A DNA stretch of 64,000 nucleotides from Brevundimonas sp. SL130 (GCF_026625805.1 NZ_CP113064.1:2396657-2460656); one strand, 5' to 3'. Shown: positions 14,805 through 24,738, numbered from the stretch's first letter. The notes: a model not told the origin generated them from the letters alone. Translations and numbers: made by a program.

Positions 14805-17120
14805 TTGACCAAACCTACCCAGAGGCCGCCCGCCGGTCTCCCCGACAAAGACACCCTCCTCGCCTTCCTGCGCGAGGCCGGATCGGCCGAGAAGACCGAT
14901 ATCGCGCGCCACTTCGGCCTAAAGGGCGGCGACCGCCGGGCCTTGCGCGAAATGATCCGCGAACTCGAAGAAGAAGGAAAACTGGGCAAGCGCGGCCGCA
15001 AGGGCTTCGCCGAAGCCGGCGCCCTGCCCCCCGTCGGCGTGGCCGATGTGATCGAGCGCGACGGCGACGGCGAACTGTATGTCCGCCTGGTCGAGGCCAG
15101 CGCCGACGCGCCCCGCGCTCTACTAATGCCAGACAAGGGCAAGCCCGGGCCCGCCCCTGGTCTGGGCGACCGTCTGCTGGTCAAGTTCCAGCGCGGCGGC
15201 GACGGCTGGGAAGCCCGACTGATCAAGAAGCTGGACGTCGGCACGAACCGCGTCCTGGGCGTGATCCGCAAGTCGGCGCGCGAGACCCGCGTCGAGCCGG
15301 TCGACCGCCGCTCCAAGGACGTGCTGCTGGTGCCCCAGGCCCAGTCGGGCGATCTGCGCGACGGCGACCTGGTCCTGGCCGCCATCGAAAAGGGCGAGCA
15401 GCGCTATGGGCCCAAGCGCGGCAAGATCCTGGAACATATCGGCAAGGAGGACGATCCCCGCGCCGCCTCCCTGATCGCCATCCACGCCCACGGCGTGCCG
15501 ACCGGTTTCTCCGAAGCCGTCGAGCGCGAGGCCGAGGATCAGGCCCTGCCGACGCTGAAGGGGCGCGAGGACCTCCGCGAAGTCCCCTTCATCACCATCG
15601 ACCCCGCCGATGCGCGCGACCACGACGACGCCGTCTATGCGGCGCGCGACGAGGATCCGAAGAACCCGAACGGCTGGATCGTCTGGGTCGCCATCGCCGA
15701 CGTCGCCGCCTATGTCCGGCCCGGAACCCATCTGGACCGCGAGGCCCGCGACAAGGGCAACTCCACCTATTTCCCCGACCGCGTCGAACCGATGCTGCCC
15801 GAGGTGCTGTCGAACGGCCTGTGCAGCCTGAAGGAAGGCGAGAACCGCGCCTGCCTGGCCGTGCGTATGGTGTTCGACAAGGACGGCCGAAAGACCGGCC
15901 ACAAGTTCGTGCGCGGCCTGATGCGGTCTCACGCCAAGCTCAGTTACGAACAGGCCCAGTCCGCCATCGACGGCCAGGTTGACGACGCCACCGGCCCGAT
16001 CATGGAGGCGATCCTCTATCCGCTGTGGAACGCCTATCACGCCATGCTCAAGGGCCGTCTGAAGCGCAGTCCTTTGCAGATCGAATCCGCTGAACGCCGC
16101 ATCCGCATGGCTCCCGATGGCGGCATCGCCTCGATCGAGAAGCGCGCCTCGCTGGAGGCGCACCGGCTAATCGAGGAGATGATGATCCAGGCCAATGTCT
16201 GCGCCGCCGAGACCCTGGAGCAGAAGAAGACGCCGCTGATCTATCGGATCCACGACACGCCCAGCCAGGAGAAGATCTTCAACCTGGCAGACTTCCTCTC
16301 CACCATCGGCAAGCCATGGAACAAGGGCGAGCCGGGCACGACCAAGCGGTTCAACAAGCTGCTGGACGAAACCCGCGACACCGAACATGCCGATGTGGTC
16401 AACGAGGTGGTGCTGCGCAGCCAGATGCAGGCGATCTACAGCCCCGAGAATATCGGCCACTTCGGCCTGAACCTGGATCGCTACGCCCACTTCACCTCGC
16501 CGATCCGGCGCTATTCCGACCTGATCGTCCACCGCGGCCTGATCCGAGCGCTGAACCTCGGCAAGGACGGGCTGACGGACCGCGAGATCGCCGAACTGCC
16601 CGCCATCGCCGAGGGCGTGACCATGACCGAGCGCCGGTCGATGGCCGCCGAGCGCGACGCCATGGACCGCTATATCGCCGCCTTCCTGGAGGACCGCGTC
16701 GGCGCGACCTTCACCGGCCGGATCACCGGCGTGACCCGCTTCGGCCTGTTCATCCGGCTGGACGAGACCGGCGCCGACGGCCTGGTTCCCGTCTCGACCC
16801 TGGGCAGCGAATATTTCTCCCATGACGACCGCGCCCACGCCCTGGTCGGCGAACGCACCGGCAAGCGGTTCACCCTGGGCCGCAAGGTCGAGGTCAAGCT
16901 GATGGAGGCCACCCCCGTCACCGGCGGCCTGGTGTTCGAAATGCTCAGCGAACCGGAGCCGCGCGATCCGAACGCCCCGGCCCCGCGCTATGGCATTCGC
17001 GGACGCGGCGGCGACGGCCCGCCGATGCGCGGCAAGACCCGACCGGGCGGCCCCAAGCCTCCGAAGGGCGGCCGTCCCTCAGGCGGCTTGAAGGGCGTCC
17101 GCAAGGGCAAGCGGAAGTGA
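14805..17120 (+). CDS. rnr: Ribonuclease R
   Basis: A 3'-5' exoribonuclease that degrades structured RNA. The 771-residue protein has, in order, an N-terminal winged helix (KTDIARHFGLKGGDRRALRE), cold-shock domains (about 75-200), the RNB catalytic domain with ITIDPADARDHDDAVYA holding the metal-binding Asp266/272/274/275 cluster, an S1 domain (about 625-710; TFTGRITGVTRFGLFIRLDE), and a Lys/Arg/Gly-rich tail that binds RNA. The frame starts at a TTG, 9 bases after the vapC stop. A topoisomerase gene, its usual alphaproteobacterial neighbour, is not here; a toxin-antitoxin pair occupies the upstream side. Confidence 0.95.
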   Translation: MTKPTQRPPAGLPDKDTLLAFLREAGSAEKTDIARHFGLKGGDRRALREMIRELEEEGKLGKRGRKGFAEAGALPPVGVADVIERDGDGELYVRLVEASADAPRALLMPDKGKPGPAPGLGDRLLVKFQRGGDGWEARLIKKLDVGTNRVLGVIRKSARETRVEPVDRRSKDVLLVPQAQSGDLRDGDLVLAAIEKGEQRYGPKRGKILEHIGKEDDPRAASLIAIHAHGVPTGFSEAVEREAEDQALPTLKGREDLREVPFITIDPADARDHDDAVYAARDEDPKNPNGWIVWVAIADVAAYVRPGTHLDREARDKGNSTYFPDRVEPMLPEVLSNGLCSLKEGENRACLAVRMVFDKDGRKTGHKFVRGLMRSHAKLSYEQAQSAIDGQVDDATGPIMEAILYPLWNAYHAMLKGRLKRSPLQIESAERRIRMAPDGGIASIEKRASLEAHRLIEEMMIQANVCAAETLEQKKTPLIYRIHDTPSQEKIFNLADFLSTIGKPWNKGEPGTTKRFNKLLDETRDTEHADVVNEVVLRSQMQAIYSPENIGHFGLNLDRYAHFTSPIRRYSDLIVHRGLIRALNLGKDGLTDREIAELPAIAEGVTMTERRSMAAERDAMDRYIAAFLEDRVGATFTGRITGVTRFGLFIRLDETGADGLVPVSTLGSEYFSHDDRAHALVGERTGKRFTLGRKVEVKLMEATPVTGGLVFEMLSEPEPRDPNAPAPRYGIRGRGGDGPPMRGKTRPGGPKPPKGGRPSGGLKGVRKGKRK

Positions 17121-17127
17121 CCCCGGG

Positions 17128-17856
17128 ATGAGCGGAATGAAGGATCCCCCCTTCGACGCCGCCCAAGACCTCGCTGACGCTCCCCGCGTCGGCGGCGCCC
17201 AACGGCCCAAGGACGCGGCGACCCTGATTCTGACGCGGGGCGGATCGCAACCCGAAGTGCTGATGGGAAGACGCGCGCCAGGGCATGTCTTCATGGCGTC
17301 GAAATGGGTGTTCCCGGGCGGGCGGATCGACCGGGCGGATTTCACCGCCGCCTCAACGGGCGATTTGACGTCCGACGTCGCACGGCGGCTGGGGACCGAG
17401 GTTCCCGCCCGCCGCGCCCGCGCCCTGGCCCTGACGGCGGTGCGCGAGACCTTTGAGGAGACAGGGCTGATCCTGGGCCGCCCCGCGCCGTCCGCCAGCG
17501 TCGCCGGAGCGTGGCGCGACTACCGCCAGGCGGGCGCCCTGCCCGATCTGTCGGCCCTGTCCTACATCGCCCGCGCCATCACCCCGCCCGGCCGGACGCG
17601 GCGGTTCGACGCCCGCTTCTTCATGGCGCCGGCGGAGGCCCTGCTGACGCCCGAGCCGACCGCCGGCTCGGGTGAACTGGACGAGATCGCCTGGCTGCCG
17701 CTGGAGGACGCTCGCGCCCTTGATCTGCCCGCCATCACCCGCTTCGTACTGGGCGAACTGGCCGAGCGGTTTGGCCAGGAGCGGACTAGCCCCGAACGCC
17801 CCCTCCCCTTCGTCCGCATGGTGCGCGGCCGCCACATCGTCGATCATAGGGACTGA
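17128..17856 (+). CDS. Nudix hydrolase (NUDT19/CoA-diphosphatase-like branch)
   Basis: A 242-residue Nudix protein. The box is split by a ~40-residue insertion: WVFPGGRIDRAD, later ALTAVRETFEETGLIL, which supplies the REx2EExGL catalytic glutamates. The long insertion and C-terminal part resemble the NUDT19-like group that acts on CoA-type substrates; this is a family resemblance, not proof of substrate. The ATG is 7 bases after the rnr stop, so it is probably co-transcribed with rnr. Confidence 0.87.
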   Translation: MSGMKDPPFDAAQDLADAPRVGGAQRPKDAATLILTRGGSQPEVLMGRRAPGHVFMASKWVFPGGRIDRADFTAASTGDLTSDVARRLGTEVPARRARALALTAVRETFEETGLILGRPAPSASVAGAWRDYRQAGALPDLSALSYIARAITPPGRTRRFDARFFMAPAEALLTPEPTAGSGELDEIAWLPLEDARALDLPAITRFVLGELAERFGQERTSPERPLPFVRMVRGRHIVDHRD

Positions 17857-17858
17857 CC

Positions 17859-18425
17859 CTATTCGACGACCGGCTTCGTCAGATCGAACTCGACGCGGAA
17901 ATGCCGGTTCGGTCGGCGCAGCTCATAGGCGAACATCCGATCCGGATGGACCTCCATCGCCCAGACATTGGTGGTCGAGACCGCCGCGTCGTTGGCGTTG
18001 AACAGGGTGATCGATTCGGCGTCGACCGGGAACTCCTGCCGTTCGGCCGTGCCGCCGCTCGTCGTATCGCCCCCGTACCAGTGCAGCACGTCGGTCGTGC
18101 CGTCCTCATGCCGGTGATCATGTTTCAGCCGCAGGCCGGCGTCCGTCTTCGTCACCACCCAGGTCCGCGAACGGTCTTCGCCCACGGCGAACGGGATCCG
18201 CACCTCGTCCGGCGAACAGTCGCGGACGTGCATGATCAGCCGCTCGCTGGCGAACCGGGCGTCGGCGGCGTCGGTCGTGACGACCCGGCCCTCAAATCGC
18301 TGGCCACACAGGGCGTTGAGCTGCGCCAGGAAATCGTTCCGGGCCGGAGCGGGGGCCGCATCTGCGACGTCCGCAGACGACAGGGAAATCAGGGCCGCTG
18401 CGGCCAGCAAGGATGCGATTTTCAT
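17859..18425 (-). CDS. Secreted protein of unknown function
   Basis: A 188-residue protein with a clear signal peptide (residues 1-24, ALISLSSADVADAAP). The mature part has two cysteines (LCGQRF and RDCSPDE), which may form a disulphide, and repeated beta-type stretches (RTWVVTKTDAGLRLKHDHRH, VWAMEVHPDRMFAYELRR). I recognise no family. It is convergent with the Nudix gene (2 bases apart), and its start faces the rpmG promoter region. Confidence 0.75.
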   Translation of the reverse strand: MKIASLLAAAALISLSSADVADAAPAPARNDFLAQLNALCGQRFEGRVVTTDAADARFASERLIMHVRDCSPDEVRIPFAVGEDRSRTWVVTKTDAGLRLKHDHRHEDGTTDVLHWYGGDTTSGGTAERQEFPVDAESITLFNANDAAVSTTNVWAMEVHPDRMFAYELRRPNRHFRVEFDLTKPVVE

Positions 18426-18475
18426 ACGCCCAGCCTATATATGCGCCGCGCCGCATCAAGGCGGCATCGCGCCCG

Positions 18476-18503
18476 TTGACTTTGGGTCGATCCTGAGTAT
18501 GTT
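18476..18503 (+). promoter_or_regulatory. Promoter of rpmG
   Basis: TTGACT (18476-18481) and TATGTT (18498-18503), 16 bases apart, lie about 45 bases upstream of the rpmG start. The match to the housekeeping promoter consensus is good. Confidence 0.6.
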
Positions 18504-18551
18504 CCGCGCCTCTTATTTTAAGCGGCTTTCGCCGTCGCAGAGGTAATTCCG

Positions 18552-18719
18552 ATGGCCAAACCGGCTTCCATCAAGATCCGCCTGAACTCCACGGCCGACA
18601 CCGGCTTCTTCTATGTCACCAAGAAGAACGCCCGCACCATGACCGAGAAAATGGTCGTCAAGAAGTACGACCCGGTCGTGCGCAAGCACGTCGATTTCAA
18701 GGAAGGCAAGATCAAGTAA
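18552..18719 (+). CDS. rpmG: 50S ribosomal protein L33
   Basis: A 55-residue ribosomal protein. It begins [20 protein letters not shown] and continues [10 protein letters not shown] and [19 protein letters not shown], the standard cysteine-free L33 of alphaproteobacteria (no zinc-binding CxxC pairs). It has its own promoter (18476-18503) and an intrinsic terminator (18746-18775). The divK-pleD-rpmG neighbourhood, with rpmG convergent to pleD, is that of Caulobacter. Confidence 0.96.
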   Translation: MAKPASIKIRLNSTADTGFFYVTKKNARTMTEKMVVKKYDPVVRKHVDFKEGKIK

Positions 18720-18745
18720 GCACTTGATCTGCTGATAAATTTAAG

Positions 18746-18775
18746 ACGCCCGGCTGTTCACAGCCGGGCGTTTTT
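18746..18775 (+). terminator. Rho-independent terminator after rpmG
   Basis: ACGCCCGGCTG (18746-18756) pairs with CAGCCGGGCGT (18761-18771) around a TTCA loop and is followed by a run of five T. It ends 27 bases before the convergent pleD stop. Confidence 0.9.
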
Positions 18776-18801
18776 CTTGTTCGACGCAGCGTCCGAACGG
18801 C

Positions 18802-20163
18802 TCAGGCGGCCTTGGCGACCACCTTGTTGCGGCCACCGGCCTTGGCCTCGTAGACACCCTCGTCGGCGCGCTTGAGCAGGCTTTCCGGCGTATCGCCGTC
18901 GCCCGTGGTCGCCGCAACGCCTATGGAAATGGTGACGGCCAGCTGTTCTTTGCCGCCCATGACCCGGAAGGGCGCGGAGGCGATGTCGCGACGGATTCGC
19001 TCCGCCACCATCTGAGCGTCGTCCAGCCCGGCGCCCGGCATGACCACCACAAACTCTTCCCCGCCCATCCGGCACGGCAGATCGACAGCCCGCACATTGG
19101 TGGCCAGACGTACGGCGAACTCGGCCAGCACCTCGTCCCCGGCGTCGTGGCCGAAACCATCGTTGACGGATTTGAAGTGGTCGATGTCGAGCATCAGCAG
19201 GGCGACAGAAGCACCGCCGTGCGCAGCCCGTCCCACCAGAGCCTGCAACTGCCCGGTCATGTAGCGACGGTTATGCAGGCCGGTCAGGGCGTCGGTGACG
19301 GCCATCTCCAGGCTGCTGTCCAGCTTCTGGCGCAGAAAATCGGTATAGCGCTTGCGTCGGATCTGGGTGCGCACCCGCGCCGAAAGCTCCTCGGGATCGA
19401 CGGGACGCGGCAGAATGTCGGTGGCGCCCAGTTCCAGCGCCTTGACCATGCGCGGTCGCTCGCTCGGCTCGACGATGGCCAGGATCGGCGCCCGGCGCGC
19501 ATCGCCCGACTTGGCCAAGGCCACGACCCTCAAACCGTCGAAGGCTTCAGCCGCCACATTGACGATGATCAGATCCAGGGGGCCCTTGGCCGCCGCCATC
19601 GCCGCCTCTGGATCGGTCTCGATGGCGACGCGATGCTCGCGCCCCAATTCGGCGGCGATCTTCTCGGCCTGGGCGACGTTGTCGTCGACGATCAGAACAC
19701 GCCCGCCTTCGCTGCGCAGGCGTGCGACCCCCTCGCCTTCCACGCCCATGCGCCGGCTGCTTTCCTCGCGCTCGCGCAGCTCGTCCATCACCTGTTTCAG
19801 CCGCGTCAACGACTTCACGCGCGCGAACAGGACGACGTCGTCGATAGGCTTGGTCAGAAAATCGTCCGCCCCGGCCTCAAGGCCGCGAATCCGGTCTTCG
19901 CGCCCGTCCAGCGCCGTCACCAGCACCACCGGTATGTGTCGCGTCTCCGCCCGCGCCTTCAGCAGACGACAGGTCTCGAACCCGTCCATACCCGGCATCA
20001 TGACATCGAGCAGAATCAGGTCCGGCTGATGCTCGGCGGCGAGCTCAAGCGCGGTGGCACCGTTTTGGCAGGTCAGGACGTCATAATATTCGATGGTCAG
20101 CTTGGCTTCGAGCAGACGGACATTCACATCCACATCGTCGACCACCAGGATTCGCGCACTCAT
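18802..20163 (-). CDS. pleD: Diguanylate cyclase response regulator PleD
   Basis: It makes cyclic di-GMP from two GTP after phosphorylation and drives the swarmer-to-stalked cell transition in Caulobacter. The 453-residue protein is REC (phospho-acceptor Asp53 in [14 protein letters not shown]), a second degenerate REC used for dimerisation (about 155-280), and GGDEF with the active-site motif GGEEF at 367-371. The product-inhibition I-site RxxD is present (RAVD, 358-361), as in Caulobacter PleD. The start is the ATG that overlaps the divK stop (ATGA); the longer frame runs antisense-free into divK and is not used. Confidence 0.96.
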   Translation of the reverse strand: MSARILVVDDVDVNVRLLEAKLTIEYYDVLTCQNGATALELAAEHQPDLILLDVMMPGMDGFETCRLLKARAETRHIPVVLVTALDGREDRIRGLEAGADDFLTKPIDDVVLFARVKSLTRLKQVMDELREREESSRRMGVEGEGVARLRSEGGRVLIVDDNVAQAEKIAAELGREHRVAIETDPEAAMAAAKGPLDLIIVNVAAEAFDGLRVVALAKSGDARRAPILAIVEPSERPRMVKALELGATDILPRPVDPEELSARVRTQIRRKRYTDFLRQKLDSSLEMAVTDALTGLHNRRYMTGQLQALVGRAAHGGASVALLMLDIDHFKSVNDGFGHDAGDEVLAEFAVRLATNVRAVDLPCRMGGEEFVVVMPGAGLDDAQMVAERIRRDIASAPFRVMGGKEQLAVTISIGVAATTGDGDTPESLLKRADEGVYEAKAGGRNKVVAKAA

Positions 20164-20525
20164 CCCAGATGCTGCCGTATCGTTTCGAGGAAGTGCACGA
20201 CCGAGATGGGCTTGGAGATATAGGCCTCGCACCCGCCCTGGCGGATACGCTCCTCATCGCCCTTCATGGCGAAGGCGGTCACGGCGATGACCGGAATATG
20301 GTTCAACTCCTCGTCGTCCTTCAGCCATTTGGTGACTTCGAGACCGGAGATTTCAGGCAGCTGGATATCCATCAGGATCAGGTCCGGATGATGCGCCCGC
20401 GCCAGAGCCAACGCCTGCAGGCCCTCACGGGTCTGAAGGGTTTCATAGCCCTGGGAATCGAGCAGATCATGAAACAGCTTCATGTTCAGCTCGTTATCCT
20501 CGACGATGAGGACTTTTTTGGACAT
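20160..20525 (-). CDS. divK: Single-domain response regulator DivK
   Basis: An essential polar cell-fate regulator in Caulobacter that works with PleC, DivJ and DivL to control CtrA activity. The 121-residue protein is a lone receiver domain with Asp53 ([13 protein letters not shown]), Thr ([11 protein letters not shown]) and Lys (YISKPISV) in the usual places. It overlaps pleD by four bases, so the two are translationally coupled. A CtrA-like box lies about 90 bases upstream of the start. Confidence 0.96.
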   Translation of the reverse strand: MSKKVLIVEDNELNMKLFHDLLDSQGYETLQTREGLQALALARAHHPDLILMDIQLPEISGLEVTKWLKDDEELNHIPVIAVTAFAMKGDEERIRQGGCEAYISKPISVVHFLETIRQHLG

Positions 20526-20615
20526 CGTCACCTGACCTGCCGCGCCTGCGAATTGGCGAGGCTTCATTGTGTGCGATACTGCCACTCTCAGTCTTAAGTT
20601 GGCGTGAAGCCAAGG

Positions 20616-20630
20616 TTACGGAGACCTTAA
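20616..20630 (-). promoter_or_regulatory. CtrA-like binding site upstream of divK
   Basis: On the divK strand the bases read TTAA-GGTCTCC-GTAACC, which matches the CtrA consensus TTAA-N7-TTAAC with one mismatch. It lies about 90 bases upstream of divK. CtrA control of divK is known in Caulobacter; the site here is a sequence match only. It also overlaps the dinB ribosome binding site on the other strand. Confidence 0.45.
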
Positions 20631-20632
20631 GC

Positions 20633-21901
20633 TTGGCCATAAAGGCCGTCTGCCGCGACTGCCTGTGGACCGGCGAAGACCCCGCCGGCCCGCCTGAACG
20701 ACGCTGTCCGTCATGCGGATCGCGTCGTGTCGTCGCAGACCCCGAACTGGATCAACTGTCCATCGCCCACATGGACTGCGACGCCTTCTATGCGTCGGTG
20801 GAAAAGCGCGACCGACCCGAGCTGCGCGACAAACCTGTCATCGTCGGCGGCGGCAAGCGGGGCGTGGTCTCCACCGCCTGTTATGTGGCGCGCCAGTACG
20901 GGGTGGGCAGCGCCATGCCGATGTTCAAGGCGCTGAAGGCCTGCCCCGAAGCCGTGGTGATCAAGCCCGACTTCGCCAAATATGTTTTCGAATCGGAACG
21001 TATCCTCGGCGCCCTGGGTCGACTGACGCCCCTGATCCAACCCCTGTCGCTGGACGAGGCCTGGGTCGATCTGTCCGGCACCGAGCGGCTGAACGGCGGC
21101 CCGCCGGTCCTTCAACTGATCCGGTTCCAGAAGCAGATGGAAGACGAGACCGGCCTGACCGTCTCCATCGGCCTGGCCCCCAACCGCTTCCTGGCCAAGA
21201 TGGCGTCCGAGATGGACAAGCCGCGGGGCTTCTCCGTGGTCGGCGCCGCCAACGCCCAGGCCCTGTTGGCGCCGCGCCCCGTCACAACCCTGCCCGGCGT
21301 CGGGCCGGTGTTCGGCAAGGCGCTACGCAGCGACGGCTACGCCACCATCGGCGATCTGGCGAAGGCCGACGTCCGCGACTTGGTCAAACGCTATGGCGAG
21401 TCCGGCCTGCGCCTGCACGACCTGTCCCACGCCCGCGACGCCCGCGCCGTGAACCCAGACCGGGACCGCAAGGGCATGAGCGCAGAGACCACCTTCAATG
21501 AAGACCTGGTCACGGCCGAGGCGCTGGAAACCGAGCTTTGGCCCCTGTGCGAAAAACTGGCGTCCAAGGCTCGACGCGACGGCGTCGCCAGCCGCGTCCT
21601 GGTGCTGAAGCTGCGCCGCGCCGATTTCAAGATCATCACGCGCCGCATCAGCCTGCCTGACCCAATTCAGACCGCCCGCGCCCTGTTCGCCGCCGGCCGT
21701 GATCTGCTGAAGCCCGAACTCGGGCCGCCCTATCGCCTGATCGGCATCGGCATGGCCGACATCCAAGATGCCGACGACAGCCCGAGCGGCCTGTTCCAAA
21801 CCACTGAGACCCGCACCCTGAAGACCGAACGCGCCATCGACAAGCTGCGTGAAAAGTTCGGCAAGGACGCCGTGGTGGCGGGGCGAGCGTTGAAGCCCTA
21901 G
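20633..21901 (+). CDS. dinB: DNA polymerase IV (Y-family) with N-terminal zinc-ribbon-like motif
   Basis: A translesion DNA polymerase of 422 residues. The catalytic palm has [14 protein letters not shown] and [11 protein letters not shown], with the metal-binding Asp and Glu residues; the helix-hairpin-helix thumb is [20 protein letters not shown]. An N-terminal ~35-residue extension holds CRDC and CPSC, a two-knuckle zinc-ribbon-like pattern found in some alphaproteobacterial DinB proteins. I use the TTG start (GGAG 9 bases upstream), since upstream frame residues do not look coding. No LexA-type GTTC-N7-GTTC box is visible in the short upstream region. Confidence 0.93.
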   Translation: MAIKAVCRDCLWTGEDPAGPPERRCPSCGSRRVVADPELDQLSIAHMDCDAFYASVEKRDRPELRDKPVIVGGGKRGVVSTACYVARQYGVGSAMPMFKALKACPEAVVIKPDFAKYVFESERILGALGRLTPLIQPLSLDEAWVDLSGTERLNGGPPVLQLIRFQKQMEDETGLTVSIGLAPNRFLAKMASEMDKPRGFSVVGAANAQALLAPRPVTTLPGVGPVFGKALRSDGYATIGDLAKADVRDLVKRYGESGLRLHDLSHARDARAVNPDRDRKGMSAETTFNEDLVTAEALETELWPLCEKLASKARRDGVASRVLVLKLRRADFKIITRRISLPDPIQTARALFAAGRDLLKPELGPPYRLIGIGMADIQDADDSPSGLFQTTETRTLKTERAIDKLREKFGKDAVVAGRALKP

Positions 21902-21909
21902 AAAGCGGC

Positions 21910-23205
21910 ATGGACCTCGCCAAACGCGCCTATGACCATGGTTTCCGCCTGGACCCCATCGTTCGCAGCCTGCTGGACACCGACTTCTACAAGCTGCTGA
22001 TGCTGCAGATGATCTGGCGCGAGCATCGCGACACGCCGGTCGTCTTCCAGGTCATCAATCGCACCAAGTCCGTCCGCCTGGCCGACGAGATCGACATCGC
22101 CGCCCTGCGCGACCAGCTGGATCACGCCCGCACCCTGCGCTTCACCAACAAGGAACTGGTCTGGCTGTCGGGCAACAGTTTTTACGGCGTGAAACAGATC
22201 TTCTCGCCCGACTTCATCGCCTGGCTGACCGACTACCGCCTGCCCGAATACGACCTGTCGGTTCAGGACGGCCAGTATGTCCTGACCTTCTCCGGAGCCT
22301 GGGCCGAGGTGACGCTATGGGAAATCCCCGCTCTGGCCATCCTCAACGAACTGCGCTGCCGCACCGGTCTGCGCCGTCTGGGACGGTTCGAGATGGATGT
22401 CCTCTACTCACGCGCCAAGACCCGGCTCTGGTCCAAGGTCGAGCGGCTGCGCGCCCTGCCCGATCTCGCCCTGTCCGACTTCGGCACCCGCCGTCGTCAC
22501 GGCTTCCTGTGGCAAAGGTGGTGCATCCAGGCGCTGAAGGAAGGCCTGGGCCGGTCCTTCATCGGCACCTCCAACGTGCTCCACGCCATGGAGAATGATC
22601 TGGAGGCCATCGGCACCAACGGCCACGAACTGCCGATGGTCATGGCGGCCCTGGCGCCGGACGATGCGGCCCTGGCCCAGACGCCCTATGCCGTGCTGGA
22701 CGAGTGGCGGCGGCACTATGGCGGCAATCTGCTGGTCGTCCTGCCCGACGCCTTCGGCACCGAGGCCTTCCTGGACCAGGCGCCGGACTGGGTCGCCGAC
22801 TGGACCGGCTTCCGCCCTGACTCGGCCCCGCCCATTGCTGCGGGCGAACGATTGATCGACTGGTGGCGCGAACGGGGCCGCGATCCGAAGGAGAAGCTGC
22901 TGATCTTCTCGGACGGCATGGACATCGACGGCATCGAAGCCGCCCACGCCCATTTCCATGGCCGAGCGCGTCTCAGCTTCGGCTGGGGCACCAATCTGAC
23001 CAACGACTTCCGCGACTGTTCGCCCGCATTCGCGCCGGAGCTGGAACCCATCTCCCTGGTCTGCAAGGTCGTGGAGGCCGGCGGTCGCCCGGCCGTCAAA
23101 CTGTCGGACAATCCCGAAAAGGCGGTCGGCGATCCGGCCGAGATCGAACGTTATCGCCGCGTCTTCGGCGTCCGCGGCCTGACCGTCCAACCGGTCAAGG
23201 TCTGA
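21910..23205 (+). CDS. pncB: Nicotinate phosphoribosyltransferase
   Basis: It makes nicotinate mononucleotide from nicotinate and PRPP, the Preiss-Handler salvage route to NAD, in the cytoplasm. The 431-residue protein has the family's [21 protein letters not shown]-terminus, the [10 protein letters not shown] active-site segment with its arginines, GTSNVLHA, and the phosphate-binding [12 protein letters not shown] then [10 protein letters not shown]. The start is 8 bases after dinB, so the two are likely co-transcribed, an odd pairing. NAD kinase lies elsewhere in the window (59.5 kb). Confidence 0.94.
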   Translation: MDLAKRAYDHGFRLDPIVRSLLDTDFYKLLMLQMIWREHRDTPVVFQVINRTKSVRLADEIDIAALRDQLDHARTLRFTNKELVWLSGNSFYGVKQIFSPDFIAWLTDYRLPEYDLSVQDGQYVLTFSGAWAEVTLWEIPALAILNELRCRTGLRRLGRFEMDVLYSRAKTRLWSKVERLRALPDLALSDFGTRRRHGFLWQRWCIQALKEGLGRSFIGTSNVLHAMENDLEAIGTNGHELPMVMAALAPDDAALAQTPYAVLDEWRRHYGGNLLVVLPDAFGTEAFLDQAPDWVADWTGFRPDSAPPIAAGERLIDWWRERGRDPKEKLLIFSDGMDIDGIEAAHAHFHGRARLSFGWGTNLTNDFRDCSPAFAPELEPISLVCKVVEAGGRPAVKLSDNPEKAVGDPAEIERYRRVFGVRGLTVQPVKV

Positions 23206-23241
23206 AACCCGGCCTTAAGCCCGATCGGTCATAAGAGCGGC

Positions 23242-23997
23242 ATGAACGCCTTCATCGACAAGATACGCCGCCGCGCCGGCCTCTATCTGGATGTTCGTCC
23301 CGCGACGATCCAGCCGACGCGAGGCGTATTGAGCCTGTCTTTCGACGACATCCCCGCCTCGGCCTGGCTCGAGGCTGGGCCGGTGCTGGCGCAGCACGGG
23401 GTGAAGGCCACCTATTATGTCTGCGGCGGTCTCGCGGGCGGACGCAATCTGGATCTGCCCCAGTTCGAGACCGAACATCTGCAAGCCCTGCACGCCGCCG
23501 GGCATGAGGTCGGCTGCCACACCTACGAACACGTCTCGACCCTGCGCCTGTCGCCGGCCGAACTGGACGCCAGCCTGGCTCGCAACGCCGCCTGGGTGTC
23601 GGAACGGCTGGGCGATTATCAGATGCTCAGCTTCGCCTATCCGTTCGGCGACTGCGCCCTGACCACCAAGTCTGTGATCGACGGCCGCTTTCTATGCGGC
23701 CGAGGCGTGGGCAACGGGATCAATATAGGCCGTGCGGACCGCAGCCTGTTGCGGGCCATCGGTCTGGAGCGCCGCCGCCTGCCCAACTATGATCTCGAAA
23801 AGCTGATTGAAAACACCGCGGCGTCAAAGGGTTGGTTGATCGCCTACGGCCACGACGTCAGCGACGCCCCCACGCCCTACGGCTGCAAACCCGAAGACAT
23901 CGACCGCCTGATCCGCCTGGCCAAGGCCGCCGATCTGGACATCCAACCCGTCGCGGCGGCGTGGCGGCTGGCCGAGGGCGCCCGCCCGCCATCCTAG
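23242..23997 (+). CDS. Polysaccharide deacetylase (NodB-type)
   Basis: A 251-residue carbohydrate esterase of family 4. The metal and base residues are visible: LSLSFDDIPASA (Asp-Asp) and GCHTYEHVSTL (His-x3-His), then the arginine/aspartate segment FAYPFGDCALTT. There is no signal peptide, so it should act in the cytoplasm or at its inner face, for example during polysaccharide assembly. It lies 36 bases after pncB; no glycosyltransferase neighbours are present to indicate the substrate. Confidence 0.88.
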   Translation: MNAFIDKIRRRAGLYLDVRPATIQPTRGVLSLSFDDIPASAWLEAGPVLAQHGVKATYYVCGGLAGGRNLDLPQFETEHLQALHAAGHEVGCHTYEHVSTLRLSPAELDASLARNAAWVSERLGDYQMLSFAYPFGDCALTTKSVIDGRFLCGRGVGNGINIGRADRSLLRAIGLERRRLPNYDLEKLIENTAASKGWLIAYGHDVSDAPTPYGCKPEDIDRLIRLAKAADLDIQPVAAAWRLAEGARPPS

Positions 23998-24037
23998 CCG
24001 TTGCGCCTGAGAATTAATGACGGCCTTCCTTAGACCG

Positions 24038-24304
24038 TCACACCGCCGGCGCGCGCGAGAAGTCCGGCAGGGGCAGCCAGCCGGTGAAGATCAGCACCAT
24101 GACGAAGACCCAGACCAGGGCCGCGACCCAGGTGGTGGTGATGAATTTGCGCTTCAGGTTCGGCGTGGTCGGCGCGCCCCACTGGGCGCCGTCCGTCGGC
24201 GGTTCGTGCGTCTCGCGCGAGGTTCCCAGCGGCAGGACCGCGAACAGCACCGTCCACCAGACGATGATGTAGATGCCGAACATGGTGATGGGGCCGATGG
24301 GCAT
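24038..24304 (-). CDS. DUF1467 family membrane protein
   Basis: An 88-residue protein with two membrane helices (ITMFGIYIIVWWTVLFAVLP and WVAALVWVFVMVLIFTGWLP) and a short polar loop containing the family's GTSRETHE and GAPTTPNLKRKF. This is DUF1467, an alphaproteobacterial family often found near rnj. Its function is unknown. It is convergent with the polysaccharide deacetylase gene and divergent from the tautomerase gene. Confidence 0.88.
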   Translation of the reverse strand: MPIGPITMFGIYIIVWWTVLFAVLPLGTSRETHEPPTDGAQWGAPTTPNLKRKFITTTWVAALVWVFVMVLIFTGWLPLPDFSRAPAV

Positions 24305-24381
24305 GAGACCTCCTGGTCCGGGCTTTGGCGTCCGGTTGAAACCGGTCTAGAGGATCAGCCCCCCCTCGACGAGTCCCCGAC

Positions 24382-24738
24382 ATGCCGCAGATCACCGTGG
24401 AATACACCCGCCGCCTGGCCGAGATCGACTGGACCCCGGTGGCGCTGGAGATCCACCAAGCCGCCGTCGAGATCGCCGGGGCCGCCCTGTCGACCTGCAA
24501 GACCCGGCTGATCGCCCTGGATCACGTCGTCATCGCCGACGACGCGCCCGACACCGCCATGCTGGCCTGCCGCGTCGGCCTGATGCTGGGCCGCACGCCG
24601 GAGCAGAAGATCGCCCTGAGCGAACGGGTGCTGGAGATTCTGACCGCCGCCCTGGCCGGCAGGGCCGACAAGGTCGAGGTGTCGGCCGAGGTGTTCGAAC
24701 TGGACGAGACCTATCGCAAGGCCACGCTCGGCGACTGA
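24382..24738 (+). CDS. 5-carboxymethyl-2-hydroxymuconate isomerase-like tautomerase
   Basis: A 118-residue protein of the CHMI branch of the tautomerase superfamily, recognised from the MPQITVEYTRRL start, where the proline after the initiator Met becomes the catalytic N-terminal base. The domain length matches HpaF/CHMI. No homoprotocatechuate pathway genes are nearby, so a role in that pathway cannot be claimed. The gene stands alone and is convergent with the next gene (13 bases apart). Confidence 0.8.
   Translation: MPQITVEYTRRLAEIDWTPVALEIHQAAVEIAGAALSTCKTRLIALDHVVIADDAPDTAMLACRVGLMLGRTPEQKIALSERVLEILTAALAGRADKVEVSAEVFELDETYRKATLGD

Noticed and set aside
20164..20232. Upstream extension of pleD
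   Set aside because: It runs through divK in another phase; PleD begins at [10 protein letters not shown] as in Caulobacter.
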